64,000 bases of DNA from Lepidostoma basale (GCA_022606425.2 JAHDVF020001365.1:434001-498000); one strand, 5' to 3'. Positions 20,426-32,232 are shown, counted from the stretch's first letter. Translations and numbers: made by a program. The notes: a model not told the origin generated them from the letters alone.

Positions 20426-20665
20426 AAATCATTATCATCATCATAACATTAGTCGTCAAGTTTTTGGACATAGGTCTCCCTTCCCGACTTCCACAACACT
20501 CTACCCATCGTCACTCTGTGCCATTGACCTTCTGCCACTTTTTTATGTCATCAGACTATCTTGGATATGGTTTTCTCGGGTTTTGGTGGCCGGTTCTCGG
20601 TCGCTTCTCCAAAGTGCGTCTGGTCATCTGTTAATCATTTTTTCTCACTTTATGGCCGGCTTAAT
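20426..20665 (-). repeat. L-I LINE 3' end (reverse)
   Basis: The plus strand shows TTGGACATAGGTCTCCCTTC and a preceding ATCATTATCATCATC tail, a familiar 3' end of RTE-like LINEs in many insects. A similar copy lies at 45590-45830. Confidence 0.7.
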
Positions 20666-20734
20666 TCCACTTTAAAGAAGTATATTATTTTATTTATTTC
20701 TTTCATATGAAGTACTTAATTTATTTATTATTAT

Positions 20735-20965
20735 TTTGATGACTTATATTTTAAGTATGCCGTTTTGTAAAATCAATTACTCCAAGGGCTGACCTAACAG
20801 TGCAGTCTTTAGAAGTTTCTTAAATTTAACGTCTCTATCCTCATACTTAATACAAACATGGGAGCTATTCCACCCCCGCAACGCTGAAAGCAAGATCATA
20901 GAAACTTGCTTTATTGGCTCTAACAGGAATTGTTATATTGTTTGGAATTGTTTCTACTGATCGGA
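20735..20965 (-). pseudogene. LINE C-terminal relic (reverse)
   Basis: Reverse counterpart of 6632-6862, with the same GTTGCGGG...GAATAGCTCC and TATGAGGATAGAGACGTTAA segments. Confidence 0.65.
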
Positions 20966-21339
20966 GTGAAAATTGCCTTTCTGTTGGCAAGGGTGTCACG
21001 CAGAGGTCCGATATTTACGCTGGCGCTCTCTGGTGTCGAGCCTTGAAACACTGTATTTGTGGTAATATTATAATTAAAAAAAACACTCGTGTCATTTGTT
21101 TATACACTATTTTAATTGTTTTTTTAGAACTAACCGGTTTGGTCCTACCGTAGTTTCGTCAGGAAAATAAAACAAACTAAATAATTGACAGATATATCAC
21201 ATATTTGTAGACATTTTTAAATTGGTATAAGGAAGGGAAAACAACAAGAGCCGTAAGCCATCGTCCCTTATATAATATATTCTATGTCTTCTCGTTATGT
21301 AGTGAAACAAATTATAAAATTGTTTTGAAGTAAATAAAT
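20966..21339. other. No gene; one doubtful ribozyme-like motif
   Basis: The minus strand at 21125-21175 contains CTGACGA and AAACCGG spaced like a hammerhead, but stem I does not pair and the GAAA is CAAA. Confidence 0.3.
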
Positions 21340-21610
21340 ATATTTTAATAATTTTTCTTGGTCGCCTAGCATGGATTGAATACCTACATGGATTAAAGCC
21401 GGAGAGACCAGAGCAATCAAGACCCTGTACGCGTCAAGACCAACCGGAGTAATACCTCTAGGAAGGCCTAGACAGCGCCTAATGGATAATGTTCTGGCTG
21501 ATATGGCTGGGTTAGGCAAATCGGACTGGGAGCAAAAGGCGCAGGATCTAGGAGCTTGGAGGATTATCATCAAGAAGACTCAAACTTTTTAAGGGTTATA
21601 TGGCCAAGGA
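21340..21610 (+). pseudogene. L-H LINE C-terminus
   Basis: Across frames it encodes GWIEYLHG-like sequence, then GVIPLGRPRQRLMDNVLADMAGLGKSDWEQKAQDLGAWRIIIKK, an RTE-like terminus with the GRPRxRW-type motif. Several frameshifts are present. Confidence 0.65.
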
Positions 21611-21639
21611 AGTAAATAGTAAGTAATTTTTCTTGCAAC

Positions 21640-22015
21640 ATTTTTTTAATGTATACAAATACTGGATTTTACCCATTGCGGGTTATCAATTAAATCATTA
21701 AAAAGATTTTCTGCTTAATGCTAAAAAAATAATAATAATAAAAAATACAATCATCATAGATGGCGTTAGTGTGTAGATTGAAAAAACTACCATGCAAAGG
21801 GTGGTGTTGCAGAGTAACATATATACAACTTCCAAAAAATCGTCAGAAATGGTGGTCATAAGAAAATATGTGGAATGGGGAATGTTGTATTACATAAAGC
21901 GTGCGCTTAACCCAACCAATGACAGGTCATAAGTCCTGTAAACACCTCGATCAACCATATTCTGTTTCCAATTTGCATCTTCGTCTCTATTGAGATACAA
22001 TTAATTATTGAATTT
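21640..22015 (+). repeat. R repeat
   Basis: A reverse R 5' fragment (AATACTGGATTTTACCCATT) precedes a forward R body (TTTCTGCTTAATGC to TTGAGATACAATTAATTA), the same inverted arrangement as at 46.3 kb. Confidence 0.7.
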
Positions 22016-22739
22016 TTCTTGGTTCATTTCATACTTTTATTTAATTATCATTAATAATGAACTTCCATCAAGAGATTTCAGAAAAATCATTAAATTGAAA
22101 ACAGCTTAATCGAAAAGATCCAGTGGAAATTCATCTTAAAATTTGGTTGCCTAAATAGCAATTTAATGTTCGGTTGGCATGCCCTTTTCCATGAAAGCTT
22201 GTAATTATTTCAGGTATAGAGATTTTAATAATTCATCTAATACAAGAACTCACTTATTTACAATCAAACAGGAAGTCTTGGAAACAGAATTTTCAAGTTT
22301 TTAATATAAAATTCCAAACAATGAAAAAACATCCAATGGATTACTCTGAGACGAACGTTTCAAGAGTTATAAGTTGTTCGTTCCTGGATTACGGGATGAA
22401 TGAGTGGCAGAATACGATAAGAGAGGGTGGGAAGTAAAAATGAGAGGAAAATATGAAATAAGAGAAATGGGGGAGGAAAGATCAGGGGATGAAACGGAAA
22501 ATACACGGAAACGGAATCGTTTCAAAAGGTTTTTTGATGTTTCATATAGTAAGAAAGTATTTATAATGTTTGTTTCATATTTATCCTCATCCTTTCTATA
22601 AGGAATCTGGAAAAATACCTACGAATTTATTTCATAAGAAGTAATTTTAGCAAAAGTGTCCTTTTCTAAAATATTCTTTATATCGTATGGGCTGTTTTGT
22701 ACGAGCGTTTTTCAATGGAATTGCATTACTTATTTATCA
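22016..22739. other. No feature recognised
   Basis: AT-rich stretch. A 65-codon frame at 22404-22601 (MAEYDKRGWEVKMRGKYEIREMGEERSGDE...) is charged and low in complexity, with no domain that I can name. Confidence 0.35.
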
Positions 22740-22990
22740 ATATCACTCCTGGATGTAGGCCCCTTCTCCATCTGCTTACATGTCTGTCGATCCTGGCCAC
22801 CAAGCATCCATGTCGTACCGACGGTATTTTTAATGTCGTCCCTCCATCAAAGTTGAGGACGTCCTAGGTTTCGGGTCGCAGTTCTAGGACACCAACAAAG
22901 GAGTCGTTTTGTCCATTTATCGTCAGAGCAGCTGGCGACATAGCCTGACCAGCGCCATTTAATTTTTCTACTTTAGCCTTCTATTGCCTG
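22740..22990 (-). repeat. Possible L-I-like LINE 3' debris
   Basis: CTGGATGTAGGCCCCTTCTC resembles the GGACATAGGCCTCCC end of L-I, and the following block matches that type of C-terminal region loosely. No open frame. Confidence 0.4.
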
Positions 22991-23027
22991 TTTCAAACCT
23001 CACTTTTATACATCTATTTTATTTTAC

Positions 23028-23405
23028 AAACACACAAACCATCACGCCGTTTCCCCGTAGCGTAGGCAGAGAGAATAGACCGCCACACTACTCTATATTG
23101 ACGAACCTCTCTAGCTTCCTCCACATTCATACAACGAGTCATACACGCACGTCGATCTTTTAAATTTGATTAATTTGGTTATGCCATGTTTTCCTCGGTT
23201 TGCCTCGACTCCGTACTCCATTTACATCATTAACGTATACTTTCTTAACCATTCTTTCTCCACCTATACGTTCCATATGTTCGAACCATCGCAGCGATCC
23301 TTTCATAATTTTGTTCATAATACTTTCTTCCGCTCTACATTATTATCTTATATCAGCATTTGAGATTCTGTCGTATATTGTCTACCACACATACGTCTTA
23401 TTTTA
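23028..23405 (-). mobile_element. L-C LINE 3' part
   Basis: Reverse copy with a TTTG tail (ACAAACACACAAACC), hairpin and coding debris (SIMNKIMKGSLRWFEHMERIG). Frameshifted. Confidence 0.78.
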
Positions 23406-23449
23406 TTTGATGTATACATATACTCGAATATAGCAATAGCGAAGCGTAT

Positions 23450-23523
23450 TCGGGATATGCCTTAAACATTTTCCTGTTTGTAATGTCTATTGAGTTAATA
23501 AACTGATTTGATTTAATTTGATA
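23450..23523 (+). repeat. L-G LINE 3' end with GATTT tail
   Basis: GTTTGTAATGTCTATTGAG then AATAAACTGATTTGATTTAA. Identical in type to the ends at 55.2 and 62.6 kb. Confidence 0.7.
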
Positions 23524-23692
23524 TTTCAATATAAAATACATAGTTTTAATTGAAATTTCACAGTCTATAGGGGCTAAATACGTTATTTTTATTTTGACAG
23601 TTTTCTAGATTGACATAGCAAATTGATCCTTTCAAATACATTGAAAAAATATTTTCTCTTTTTGAACGCCAAAAATTATTCCGCCTTTTATA

Positions 23693-24978
23693 TTAGGTCC
23701 TTACATATGAAATTGGCGTTTTGTATGGAAGGAACATAATGTTGATTTTTTTTTAATATAATATATTTATTTAATCAAAGTATGTACCATTGCTATCTAT
23801 GCACTTTTGCCATCTCATAGATAGTTCATCGATCCCTTTACTAAAAAAACCATTCGGACGGGAATCAATAAAATCTTTGAAGTCGGTTTGGACTGCCCCA
23901 TCGGAGATGAATTTTTTCCCTTGCAAGAAGTTATCCAAATTTCGAAAAAAATAGTGATCTGTTGGGGCAAGGTCCGGAGAGTACGTGGATGTCTTAGACA
24001 TTCCAATTGAAGCTCTTCTAATTTGGAAGCCGTATGTTGTGCAGTGTGTGGTCTAGCGTTATCATGAAGCAGCAGTGGCCTAGAACGACTAACCAGCCTC
24101 GGTTGTTTAGCAGCTAGCTTTTCCATCATGGTTTACAGTTGCTGACAATAGACATCTGCCGTAATCGTCTGGCCAGATTTAAGAAAACTGTAGTGAACGA
24201 CACCAGCACTAGTCCACCAAACGCTCACAAGTAACTTTTTTGGAGTCAATTTTCGCTTGGGGCATGGTTTGGCTGGTTCGGCAGGGTTCAGCCATTGCGA
24301 TGAGCGCTTCCGATTATCATACAGGATCCAGTTTTCATCACAGGTAATGATTCGATTCAAAATCCCTTCATTATTGTGCCGGTTGAGTAATGCAACGCAG
24401 CAGTCAACGCGCGTTTGTTGATTTGCTTTACTCAATTCGTGAGGTACCCACCTTTCAAGCTTTTTCACCTTCCCAATTTGCTTCAAGTGGATTAAAACAG
24501 TTTTATCACTAACACCGCAGCCTGCAGCTAACTTGGACGTGGTTTGCGATGGATCCGCTTCCACAATAGCCTTCAATTCTTCATTATCAACTTTGGTCTC
24601 CGGCCGTCCACGGGGCTTGTTCTGCAGGTCGAAATTTCCAGAACGAAAACGTTGGAACCAAAAACGCACTGTGTTTTCTTTTGCGGCACCGTCGCCATAC
24701 ACATCATTAATCCTTCGATCCGTTTCTGCAGCACTGGTGCCACGGTGGAACTCGTACTCGTAAATAACGCGATATTTCAAGTTTTCCATTTTGTAAACTG
24801 AGTGACGCAAAGAAAAAAAACAATTGAGGAAAAAACAAATGAATTATAATTTTCGAAACACAAATACTTGAGTAAATAGCTGTATAAATTTGAATTTGGA
24901 ATTTCTAACCAAAGAGAAGATATTTGAGATCAAAGTTGCCAGTACGGCAAAACGCCAATTTCATATGTAAGGACCTAA
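23693..24978 (-). mobile_element. Cecropia-type mariner, decayed
   Basis: Perfect terminal inverted repeats of at least 30 bp (TTAGGTCCTTACATATGAAA...) bound 1286 bp. TA lies on the left (23691-23692), while the right flank is TT. The transposase runs on the minus strand and is broken by one stop and one single-base deletion. Confidence 0.92.
23771..24810 (-). pseudogene. Mariner transposase pseudogene (Hsmar1-like)
   Basis: The N-terminal 225 codons (24810-24133; the likely native start is the eighth codon at 24789, MENLKYRV) carry the helix-turn-helix region, WVPHEL at residues 121-126 and the first catalytic aspartate in IITCDENW (158). A TAA at 24133-24135 interrupts the frame. The second aspartate (LLHDNARPH) is in the next open piece, and a one-base deletion near 23990 shifts the frame before the third (SPDLAPTDHYFF). 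The C-terminus RWQKCIDSNGTYFD ends at 23771. Closely similar in layout to cecropia-subfamily transposases such as Hsmar1. Confidence 0.9.
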
Positions 24979-25116
24979 TTTTAATTCCTTTAGATCTATT
25001 CCAGAACATTCCGAAATATATTTAACAAACAATTTCAAATTCCCGGTTGCCATTAGTTTCGTATACGAGAAAAAATATTTTCGTTTTAAACTCTTAAACG
25101 TCTAAATTTAAAGTGA

Positions 25117-27719
25117 ATGAAGAAAGAAGAATGTATGACGATTTGCGATATAAGTGCGATGGGTGAGAAATTGGATAACAAAGGAGGTGGTACAGCAATC
25201 CTAATAAAAAAATCCCTCCAGCATTGCTCCTCAACAACACCTTCTAACATAAATATTGAAACCACTGCTATAGTGATACAAACAAAAAATTCTGGTCCCC
25301 TTAAATTCATTTCCGCCTACTCTCCACCTCGTAGACGATTCACTCCAATAGAACTGGACGATATTTTCTTCGAAAACATTCCCACAGTCCTAGCTGGAGA
25401 CCTAAATTCCAAACATGGCGCCTGGCACAGTTTCAAAGATAATAAGAAAGGCAAAGATCTTTTCGACTATTTCCAAAATCGACCAGACATATTCATCACA
25501 GCTCCCGATACTCCGACAATTTTCAATAAAAATCCAAAACATTCCCCGGACGTCATCGATATTGTCATGACTAAAAACTTTACCCTCCCTCTCACCCTAC
25601 AGGTAGTAGACGAACTATCCTCTGATCATATCCCTATACTTATCTACATCTCTGATGAACCATTCCACCGTGACCCCCATTTCCCCACCAGAAATAAAAT
25701 TAATTGGTATTCTCTTCCCGAAATCATCCACGAAATGATCAAAATCCCAACAAAAATTCCAGACCCAGAATCTCTCGATCAGGTCACGAATGAAATGACA
25801 TTTATCCTACAGACTGCTCTAAAAAATGCAACCACAGTTGTAGACAACGACATATACAGACCAAATCTACCTGCCGATATCCAACAGATAATACGCCACA
25901 AAAATACCATTAGAAAAAGATGGCAAAAATATCGACAACCTCAGGATAAAACACTTCTCAACAAACTAAACATTGACGTCAAAAAAGCCATCACCGACTT
26001 ACGCAATGACCGCTGGATGGATTATCTAGAGTCATTAAACGATGACGACAAAACAGCCTTCTGGAAATTATCCAAAAATCTTCGCAAACCCCACTCAAGA
26101 ATCACACCGTTACAAGGTCCAAATGGATTAGTGTACTCCGACGCCGACAGGGCAGAAACATTTGCATCGAGCCTAGAAGATCAATTCACGACAAATAACG
26201 AACATGACAATCCATTATTCGTGGCCTCGATCGAATCTCACGTTTCACAACTCTTAGCCAAAACTCCTTCATCCCCACCGATCCCATTCACCTCACCTAG
26301 AGAGGTGAAACAACAAATAAAATATCTTAATACCCGCAAATCACCAGGTCCTGACTCAATATCTAACAAAATTCTCAAATCTCTCCCTCTCAAAGGCATC
26401 TGTGCCCTGACAGCGATCTTCAACGCATCCCTTAGACTCGATACTTCCCGAAACCCTACAAAATCGCAGACGTTATCCTTCTTCCCAAGCCAGGCAAGGA
26501 CCCAACAGCTCCTTCAAATCATAGACCAATTAGTCTTCTTCCTTGCACTGGTAAATTGTTGGAAAAACTCATACAATCAAGACTCAAAACAACACTTCAC
26601 GAACAGAGTACCATTCCAGATTTTCAACACGGTTTCCGTGCCCAACACTCCACACAACATCAGCTACTTCGTGTAGTTGAACTTATTGCCACAAACTTTA
26701 ACACGCGCAAATTCACCACTTTCTTTTCCCTAGATGTCAGTAAAGCATTCGACCGCGTCTGGCACACCGGCCTGTTATACAAAATGGGAAAAGCAAACAT
26801 CCCACTGCCTATGATTCAACTCATAGCCAGCTTTCTGTCCGATCGCCTTTTCAGCGTCAAAATCAACAAGGCCAAATCCCTTGTACGCCCTATCAGAGCA
26901 GGAGTTCCCCAAGGTTCAGTAATGGCTCCTACTCTGTTCAACATCTACTGCAGTGATATCCCTCTTCCCCGAGATCAGAACACCCACATTGCCCAATTCG
27001 CTGACGATACGGGCATCATCTCCAGTGCTAAAAGGCCGCTTCTCGCGACCCGCAGGGTGCAAAAACAGGCCGATGTGCTAGAGGTGTGGTGCAGAAACTG
27101 GCGCATTACCATCAATCCGAGTAAAAGCGCAGCGACCCTTTTCAGTAAAAGACACATTCCTCCAAACATTCCCAACATAAAAATGTTCGGCCAAGACGTT
27201 CCTTGGACCAAAACAATCAAATACCTTGGGGTTACCTTGGATTCTAAGCTGACATGGAGGCCACACATTACAAATAAAGTCAAAGCCGCGTCAAAAGCAA
27301 TCTCAGCCCTCTACCCAATGTTAGCTAGAAACAGTAAACTAAGCATCGACAATAAACTCCTGATATACAAAACGGTTATAAGGCCGATCTTCACTTATGC
27401 AGCCCCAATCTGGGGCTATGCAGCTTCGAGTCACATACAAAAACTCCAAATCCTGCAAAATAAGGCTATCCGTTTATCGCTTGGTGCGCCTTCATGGACC
27501 AGGATTACACAACTGCACCTAGAATCGGGAATCCCGATGATAGATGAATTCATTCTGAAACTTGCCGAACGTTTTTACAAAGGACTCCCTTCACATCCCA
27601 ACCCCACAATAAAAGACCTCTCTAATTACGACCCAAACACTTCCAGCCGCCACAAGCGCCCAAAATCGATTCTCCTTCAGAGAAACACTCCGGGCCACAC
27701 AAATCATGCCCACGAATAA
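25117..27719 (+). pseudogene. Jockey-clade LINE ORF2, 5'-truncated, one frameshift
   Basis: Encodes endonuclease plus reverse transcriptase of a non-LTR retrotransposon. The endonuclease N-terminus is missing: recognisable sequence starts at GGGTAILIKK (~25183). GDLNSKHGAW and the late SSDHIPIL motif remain. The polymerase follows with SPGPDSISNKILK, then a one-base deletion near 26442 moves the frame. The second frame (complete from the KLLEKL segment to the stop at 27719) holds VSKAFDRVW, GVPQGSVMAPTLFN, the catalytic FADD at 26997-27008 and KYLGVTLD, then a C-terminal domain ending NHAHE. Only one lesion disrupts ~2.6 kb, so the insertion is young. No ORF1 or zinc-knuckle region is present. 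Confidence 0.92.
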
Positions 27720-27810
27720 ACTAACAACCCACCAAATCACCTTCCAACAATGTTCCCATCAGACGTAAGAGGAATAGCCACATGAGCTGAACCTCTGTAA
27801 GCCAGAAGAT
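27720..27810 (+). other. Jockey LINE 3' UTR
   Basis: From AACCCACCAAATCACCTTCC to CTGTAAGCCAGAAG. A second short copy of this 3' end lies at 34722-34813 inside the hAT-like element, which defines it as the element terminus. It is followed directly by four copies of GTCCAA. Confidence 0.75.
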
Positions 27811-28512
27811 CCAAGTCCAAGTCCAAGTCCAAGAGAAATTGGAGCAATTTACCGAATTTACGTATCTGGGAAGCATGTTTACAAGAGACGAAAAAATGGA
27901 GAAAGACATCGAAAGAAGGGTTGGTGCTGGGAAAAAAATAAATGGCGCACTCAAAGTCATTATTGCAAATAGAAATATATCCACAGAAGCAAAGATGGCA
28001 GTACACAATGAAGTTCTAGTGCCAACCCTCATGTATAAAAGTGAAGCTTGGAGCTGGAAAAAGAAGAATGAAAGCAGGATAAACGCCGTAAAAATGAGAT
28101 CACTAAGAATAATGTGCGGGAAAACGTTGTATGATAGAATAACGAACGATGAAATAAGAGAGAAATGTAAGGCAGATGACTGCATCTTGGATAAAATTAA
28201 AAAAGGATCCCTGAGGTGGTTTGGACATATGGAACAAATGGATGAGATTATAATGGTTAAAAAGTTGTACACAATCAGCGTGAGTGGGAAAAGAAGCCGA
28301 GGACGACCGGGGAAAACATGACATGACCAAATTAATAAATTACTAAAAGTCTGCCACATTCGAAGTCGGAAAAATCGACGTGCGTGCATGGTACGATGTA
28401 TGAATGTAGAGGAATTCCAGGACCGAGCATTGTGGCGATCCATCCTCTCTGCCTACCCCTTCGGGGAAATGGCGTTATGGTAAGTTAGTTAGTTAGTTAG
28501 TTAGTTAGTTAA
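27811..28512 (+). pseudogene. L-B LINE 3' part
   Basis: After a GTCCAA x4 junction, an open frame to 28321 encodes LEQFTEFTYLGSMFTRDEK, KDIERRVGAGKKINGALK, VPTLMYKSEAWSWKKKNESRIN, IMCGKTLYDRITNDEIREKCKADD and RWFGHMEQMD...GKRSRGRPGKT, then a stop. The remaining tail (HDQINKLLKVCHIRSRKNRRACMVRCMNVEE) follows in another frame. The 3' hairpin CCCCTTCGGGG is intact, and TTAG repeats end at 28512. Confidence 0.88.
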
Positions 28513-28740
28513 CTCTTAAGCTAGTGTAATGAACAGTTTTAATGACCGGAATGCAAAAGAACTTTATGTCATGTTAAATTGGTTTTGACTCTATTGAAGG
28601 AGTCAACTGCAAGCTTTACGTAAAAGCATAGGTTTCCAATATTTTCTGTATCACGGCTCCATTTACACGAAAAAAATCCAAAGCCCCATATCGCATAACA
28701 CTTCAACTAACTTAGTTCCTTTGGCCATACATACAACACT
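28513..28740. other. No feature recognised
   Basis: Short AT-rich spacer after the TTAG tail. Confidence 0.3.
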
Positions 28741-29010
28741 TGAAGATTTTTAGGCTCCTTATTCTAAGATCTTTTATATTTTGCTACCAGTAGTTTTGCT
28801 GCCTAGCTCGTTATAAGAGGCTACTGGGGCATCGTGTGGATCCTTCAAGTTCCCGCTGCAATACCAGGTCTGGGTCCCAGGATCATTCTTGGGATCCTAC
28901 TATTTGTTGTTCTTTGAGAGTCATTGCCCACAATACAGAACCATACGTCACTACTGATTTGATGATGCAACACTCTTGAAGCTCGTCGAATGATCTTTCT
29001 TAGAAAGCAT
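28741..29010 (-). repeat. Possible LINE fragment (reverse)
   Basis: The minus strand contains broken sequence like SVVTYGSVLWAMTLKEQQ, reminiscent of the C-terminal half of jockey/I-type reverse transcriptases. Weak. Confidence 0.35.
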
Positions 29011-29024
29011 TATTTTAAGCGGAG

Positions 29025-29262
29025 GTATTTTCAATCCAGAAATACTGAGAGAGCTAAATCTGTACGTTCCCCATAGTTATAACAGAGCAAGGGGGCATAT
29101 ATTATTTTATGCCCCAAACTGCCGCACAGAGGTCCTTCGAAGTTCTCCTGTATTGAAAGCTATTCGTCTCTTAAATGAGGTTGCAAAAGAGATGGTCTTA
29201 GGATGCAATTATGGCGAATTTGTGAATACCCTTACGATAAAGGCAGCAAGCAAATAACTGGC
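29025..29262 (+). pseudogene. Jockey-like LINE C-terminus
   Basis: The open segment NPEILRELNLYVPHSYNRARGHILFYAPNCRTEVLRSSPVLKAIRLLNEVAKE is arranged like the L-G terminus (RxRxLFYxPxxRTxxxxxSPxxRAIxLLN). Truncated at both ends. Confidence 0.6.
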
Positions 29263-29404
29263 TTTTCCTATCTATAAGGTTCTGTGTGTGTTTCCCTTGA
29301 TAATCTGTTTTTTCACCCTTTACATCGATTTGGCTCGCGCTGTAATGATGTAAGGAGTTTTTTCAACAAAATAATATTAATAATATCATTTCCATTACAT
29401 CTAT

Positions 29405-29941
29405 TAACATTTTTAGAAAACCTATCCATAAAAGCTAAGATGGCAGTGCACAATGGTGTTCTTGTACGGACCCTTATGTATGGAAGCGAAGCATGGACCT
29501 GCCAAAAGAAGGATAAAAGTAGAATAAATGCAGTAGAAATGAGATCTCTTAGACGAATGTGTAATATTCTGTGTATGATAGAGTGTCGAATGAAAATATA
29601 AGAAGTGAATGCGGTACGAATGATGGTGTAATGAACAAAATAATGAAAGGATCATTTAGATGGTTTGGACACATGGAAAGAATGAATGAAGAACGAATGG
29701 TAAAAAAAATATATGTTAACGATGTAAATGGAACTAGAAAAAGAGGAAACGAAGCACGATCAAATAAATAAAATATTGAATGTCGGCCATGTCCGGAGTC
29801 AGTGAAATCGACGACCGTGCATGACACGATGTATGCATGTTGAGGAAGCGAGAGAAATATGTCAGGAAAGAAAAGTGTGGCAGTGCATTCTTTCTGCCTA
29901 CCCCTTCGGGGGGACGGCGTGATGGTTAGTTAGTTAGTTAA
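29405..29941 (+). pseudogene. L-A LINE 3' part
   Basis: Plus copy: KAKMAVHNGVLVRTLMYGSEAWTCQKKDKSRINAVEMRSLRRMC, then a frameshift near 29565, then YDRVSNENIRSECGTNDGVMNKIMKGSFRWFGHMERMNEERMVKK. The 3' hairpin CCCCTTCGGGGGG and TTAG repeats end at 29941. Confidence 0.85.
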
Positions 29942-30559
29942 TTTTTATAATTTGCTCATGTTAATGTTACAGCATTTGGTTTGCTGAAGTATTGAAAATC
30001 TGATTGATTACAAGTGTAGAGATGAAAGATACACATTCCCTTTATGGGATACCTTTTGAAGGATTACATCGTCATTATTTTCTGTTACATTTAAATTGAT
30101 TGCAAATATTTACAAAGGGCTGCGCTCAACAGCGGGGGAAAGGGTTCGACAAGAGAACAAATTTTTGATTTGATCAATTAGCAAGGTACGTACTTTTTAT
30201 AAGGGTCGGTTTTTCATGGGGGTGTTGTTCTACATTGTATTTTTCATCTATTCAAGAAAAAGAATAGCAAATCATACTACTTCCAAATTATTTTAAAAAA
30301 AACACTGCGTTGTTTGGACACGTGGCACTCATAGATGAGGAAAGAATGTTTTTTAATAGGTCGAGCCATAGAGGGCTCTCTCGGGCTATAGGCGCAGTGG
30401 CGCCTTTCGTCAGCTTCACTTGTGCACTCCATAGGCGCGTCCCCCGTCTATGCGGGACTTACGTTTAAAAAAATAATAATATATGTATATTTGCAACCAA
30501 GGGGAACCCAGACCGCATTTAAGCTACGCTACTCTCCCGCTAATGGCGATAGCCTTCAC
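29942..30559. other. No gene recognised
   Basis: Mostly AT-rich. A GC-richer block at 30355-30460 (GAGGGCTCTCTCGGGC...) has no match in the window. Confidence 0.35.
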
Positions 30560-30905
30560 ATTGTGTTAATAAAGTAGTTTGCTAAATGCTAAAAATTAAT
30601 CTCCATAGATGGCGTTAGTGTGTGGATTATATAGATTAATCTTAAAAAGATTAACATATGTAATCAAATCTACATAGATGGCGTATTGAAACTGCTTTGT
30701 GAAGATAAACATAGATTTGTAACATATATACAACCTCCAAAATTTTTCTTACATGTTCATAAAGAAATAGGTGGAATGGGGAATGTTGTAATTACATAAA
30801 GCGTGCGCTTAACCCAACCAATGACAGGTCATTAGTTCTGTAAACACCTTGATCAATTATATTCAGTTTCCAGTTTGCATCTTCGTCTCTATTGAAATAC
30901 AATTA
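30560..30905 (+). repeat. R repeat
   Basis: It contains a partly duplicated front half (two ATAGATGGCGT segments at 30605 and 30675), then AACCCAACCAATGACAGGTC through GAAATACAATTAAAT. Confidence 0.7.
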
Positions 30906-30914
30906 AATAACACT

Positions 30915-30960
30915 TTTCTACATCAAAAACATGTTTCGGACCACAGACAGAGTAGAAATT
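30915..30960 (-). ncRNA. Degenerate hammerhead-like motif
   Basis: The minus strand has UCUGUGGUCCGAAACAUGUUUUUGAUG. GAAA and palindromic CAUG remain, but there is no CUGANGA within reach. Confidence 0.3.
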
Positions 30961-31654
30961 TTAATTTCATATATTATTATTAATTTTCATTCATCAGAGT
31001 AGAAAGTTAAAATGAAAATGAAAAAGTGCGTGTGTGGCCGTAACATAATTTTTGAAAAGTGCAAAAAATGACTTTAAAAAAATTCAAATTTCAATTCTCA
31101 GCACGAGGTGATTACTAATACAGAAGAAAATAGCTTCAAATCCAGTATTGTGCGTGAAACGTGCTTTGAGAAACCAGCTTCGTGGAAAACGGAATGAAAA
31201 ATTGCTATATTCGCAATAAAAGAAAACAAACAAGGAAAATAATTGAAATGGTTAAAAATGCCACTCCAGGAGAACTCTTCTAAATGACTTGTTTTCAATT
31301 AACCGCGGAAAATATTTATTGTTCCATTTCGCCATTCCGTGCTTTCCCCCCGCTTCACCCCATTATTTGTGTATTTGTAACTGATTGGCCGGTTTTATTT
31401 ATTAGGGTCATTAAGGAGGGAAAAAAATTCAGCTTGTTCTACGGATTTTACAGGCATTGTTCTGTTTTGGTACGTGTTTGCTTACCATTCTGTAGTTAAA
31501 TGATTATTTTTTTGCTGAAAAAATCCGTACACAATACTTGGTTTTTGCTGGTTTATTACAAGGTGAAGTAAACCTGTGTTCTGCCAGTTGGTACTTATGA
31601 TCTTGAAACTGTAAGATTATCCAAAAAAAGGTGCCGAGAAACTACGATTGACCC
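30961..31654. other. No feature recognised
   Basis: AT-rich with short frames on both strands and no identifiable domain. Confidence 0.35.
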
Positions 31655-32020
31655 AAAAAGCCTTGGGAAAGAGCAATGTTAGGAATAAGCCTAGAGAGAA
31701 TCAGAAACGATACGGTGAGAGAAAAAACAAAGGTTACTGACATCATCCAGTGGGTGGTGACTCTAAAATGGCAATGGGTAGGTCACGTAGCCAGAAGCTC
31801 AGATGAAAAATGGACAAAAAGACCGCTCACTTGGAGACCGTGGACGGCAAACATAAGTGTAGGGCGACCGCAACTACGGTGAAAGGATGATCTGAACAGA
31901 CGTCGGAATAACCTGGATGCAGTCTGCACAAGACAGAGTTACATGGAAGCGAATGGAGAAGGCCTATGTCCAGGAGTGGACGGGAATAGGCTGTGGGAGA
32001 AGAAGAAGTAGAAGAAAGTA
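31655..32020 (+). pseudogene. L-E LINE C-terminus with GAA tail
   Basis: It encodes AMLGISLERIRNDTVREKTKVTDIIQWVVTLKWQWVGHVARSSDEKWTKR...ISVGRPQLRWKDDL, the RTE signature KWQWxGHVAR...GRPxxRW, followed by ...CPGVDGNRLWEKKK and a GAAGAAG tail. One frameshift near 31880. Confidence 0.82.
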
Positions 32021-32081
32021 AAAATCTTATGCTAGTTTTTTTTTTAATATAAATGAGTATTGTATATACTCATTCGTATGA

Positions 32082-32232
32082 TGGCAGTGCATATACGAGT
32101 AGATGACATGTTATCATTCGGACTATTATGTATGAAATGCAAATTTGGAACTGGATGAAGAAGGCTAAAAACGTAGAATAAAAGCATTGGAAATGAGATA
32201 TCTTAGACGAATTCGTGGAAATCTATAAATGA
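32082..32232 (+). repeat. L-A/L-C LINE fragment
   Basis: It matches the ATGGCAGTGCA...TTATGTATG..GAAATGAGATATCTTAGACGAAT stretch of the RT C-terminus, heavily mutated. Confidence 0.55.

Noticed and set aside
21125..21175. Further hammerhead candidate (CTGACGA ... CAAACCGG)
   Set aside because: The second core block is CAAA rather than GAAA, and no stem I pairing is found.
27721..28443. 240-codon minus-strand frame
   Set aside because: It is antisense to the L-B LINE coding frame and shows only leucine/serine/phenylalanine-rich composition.
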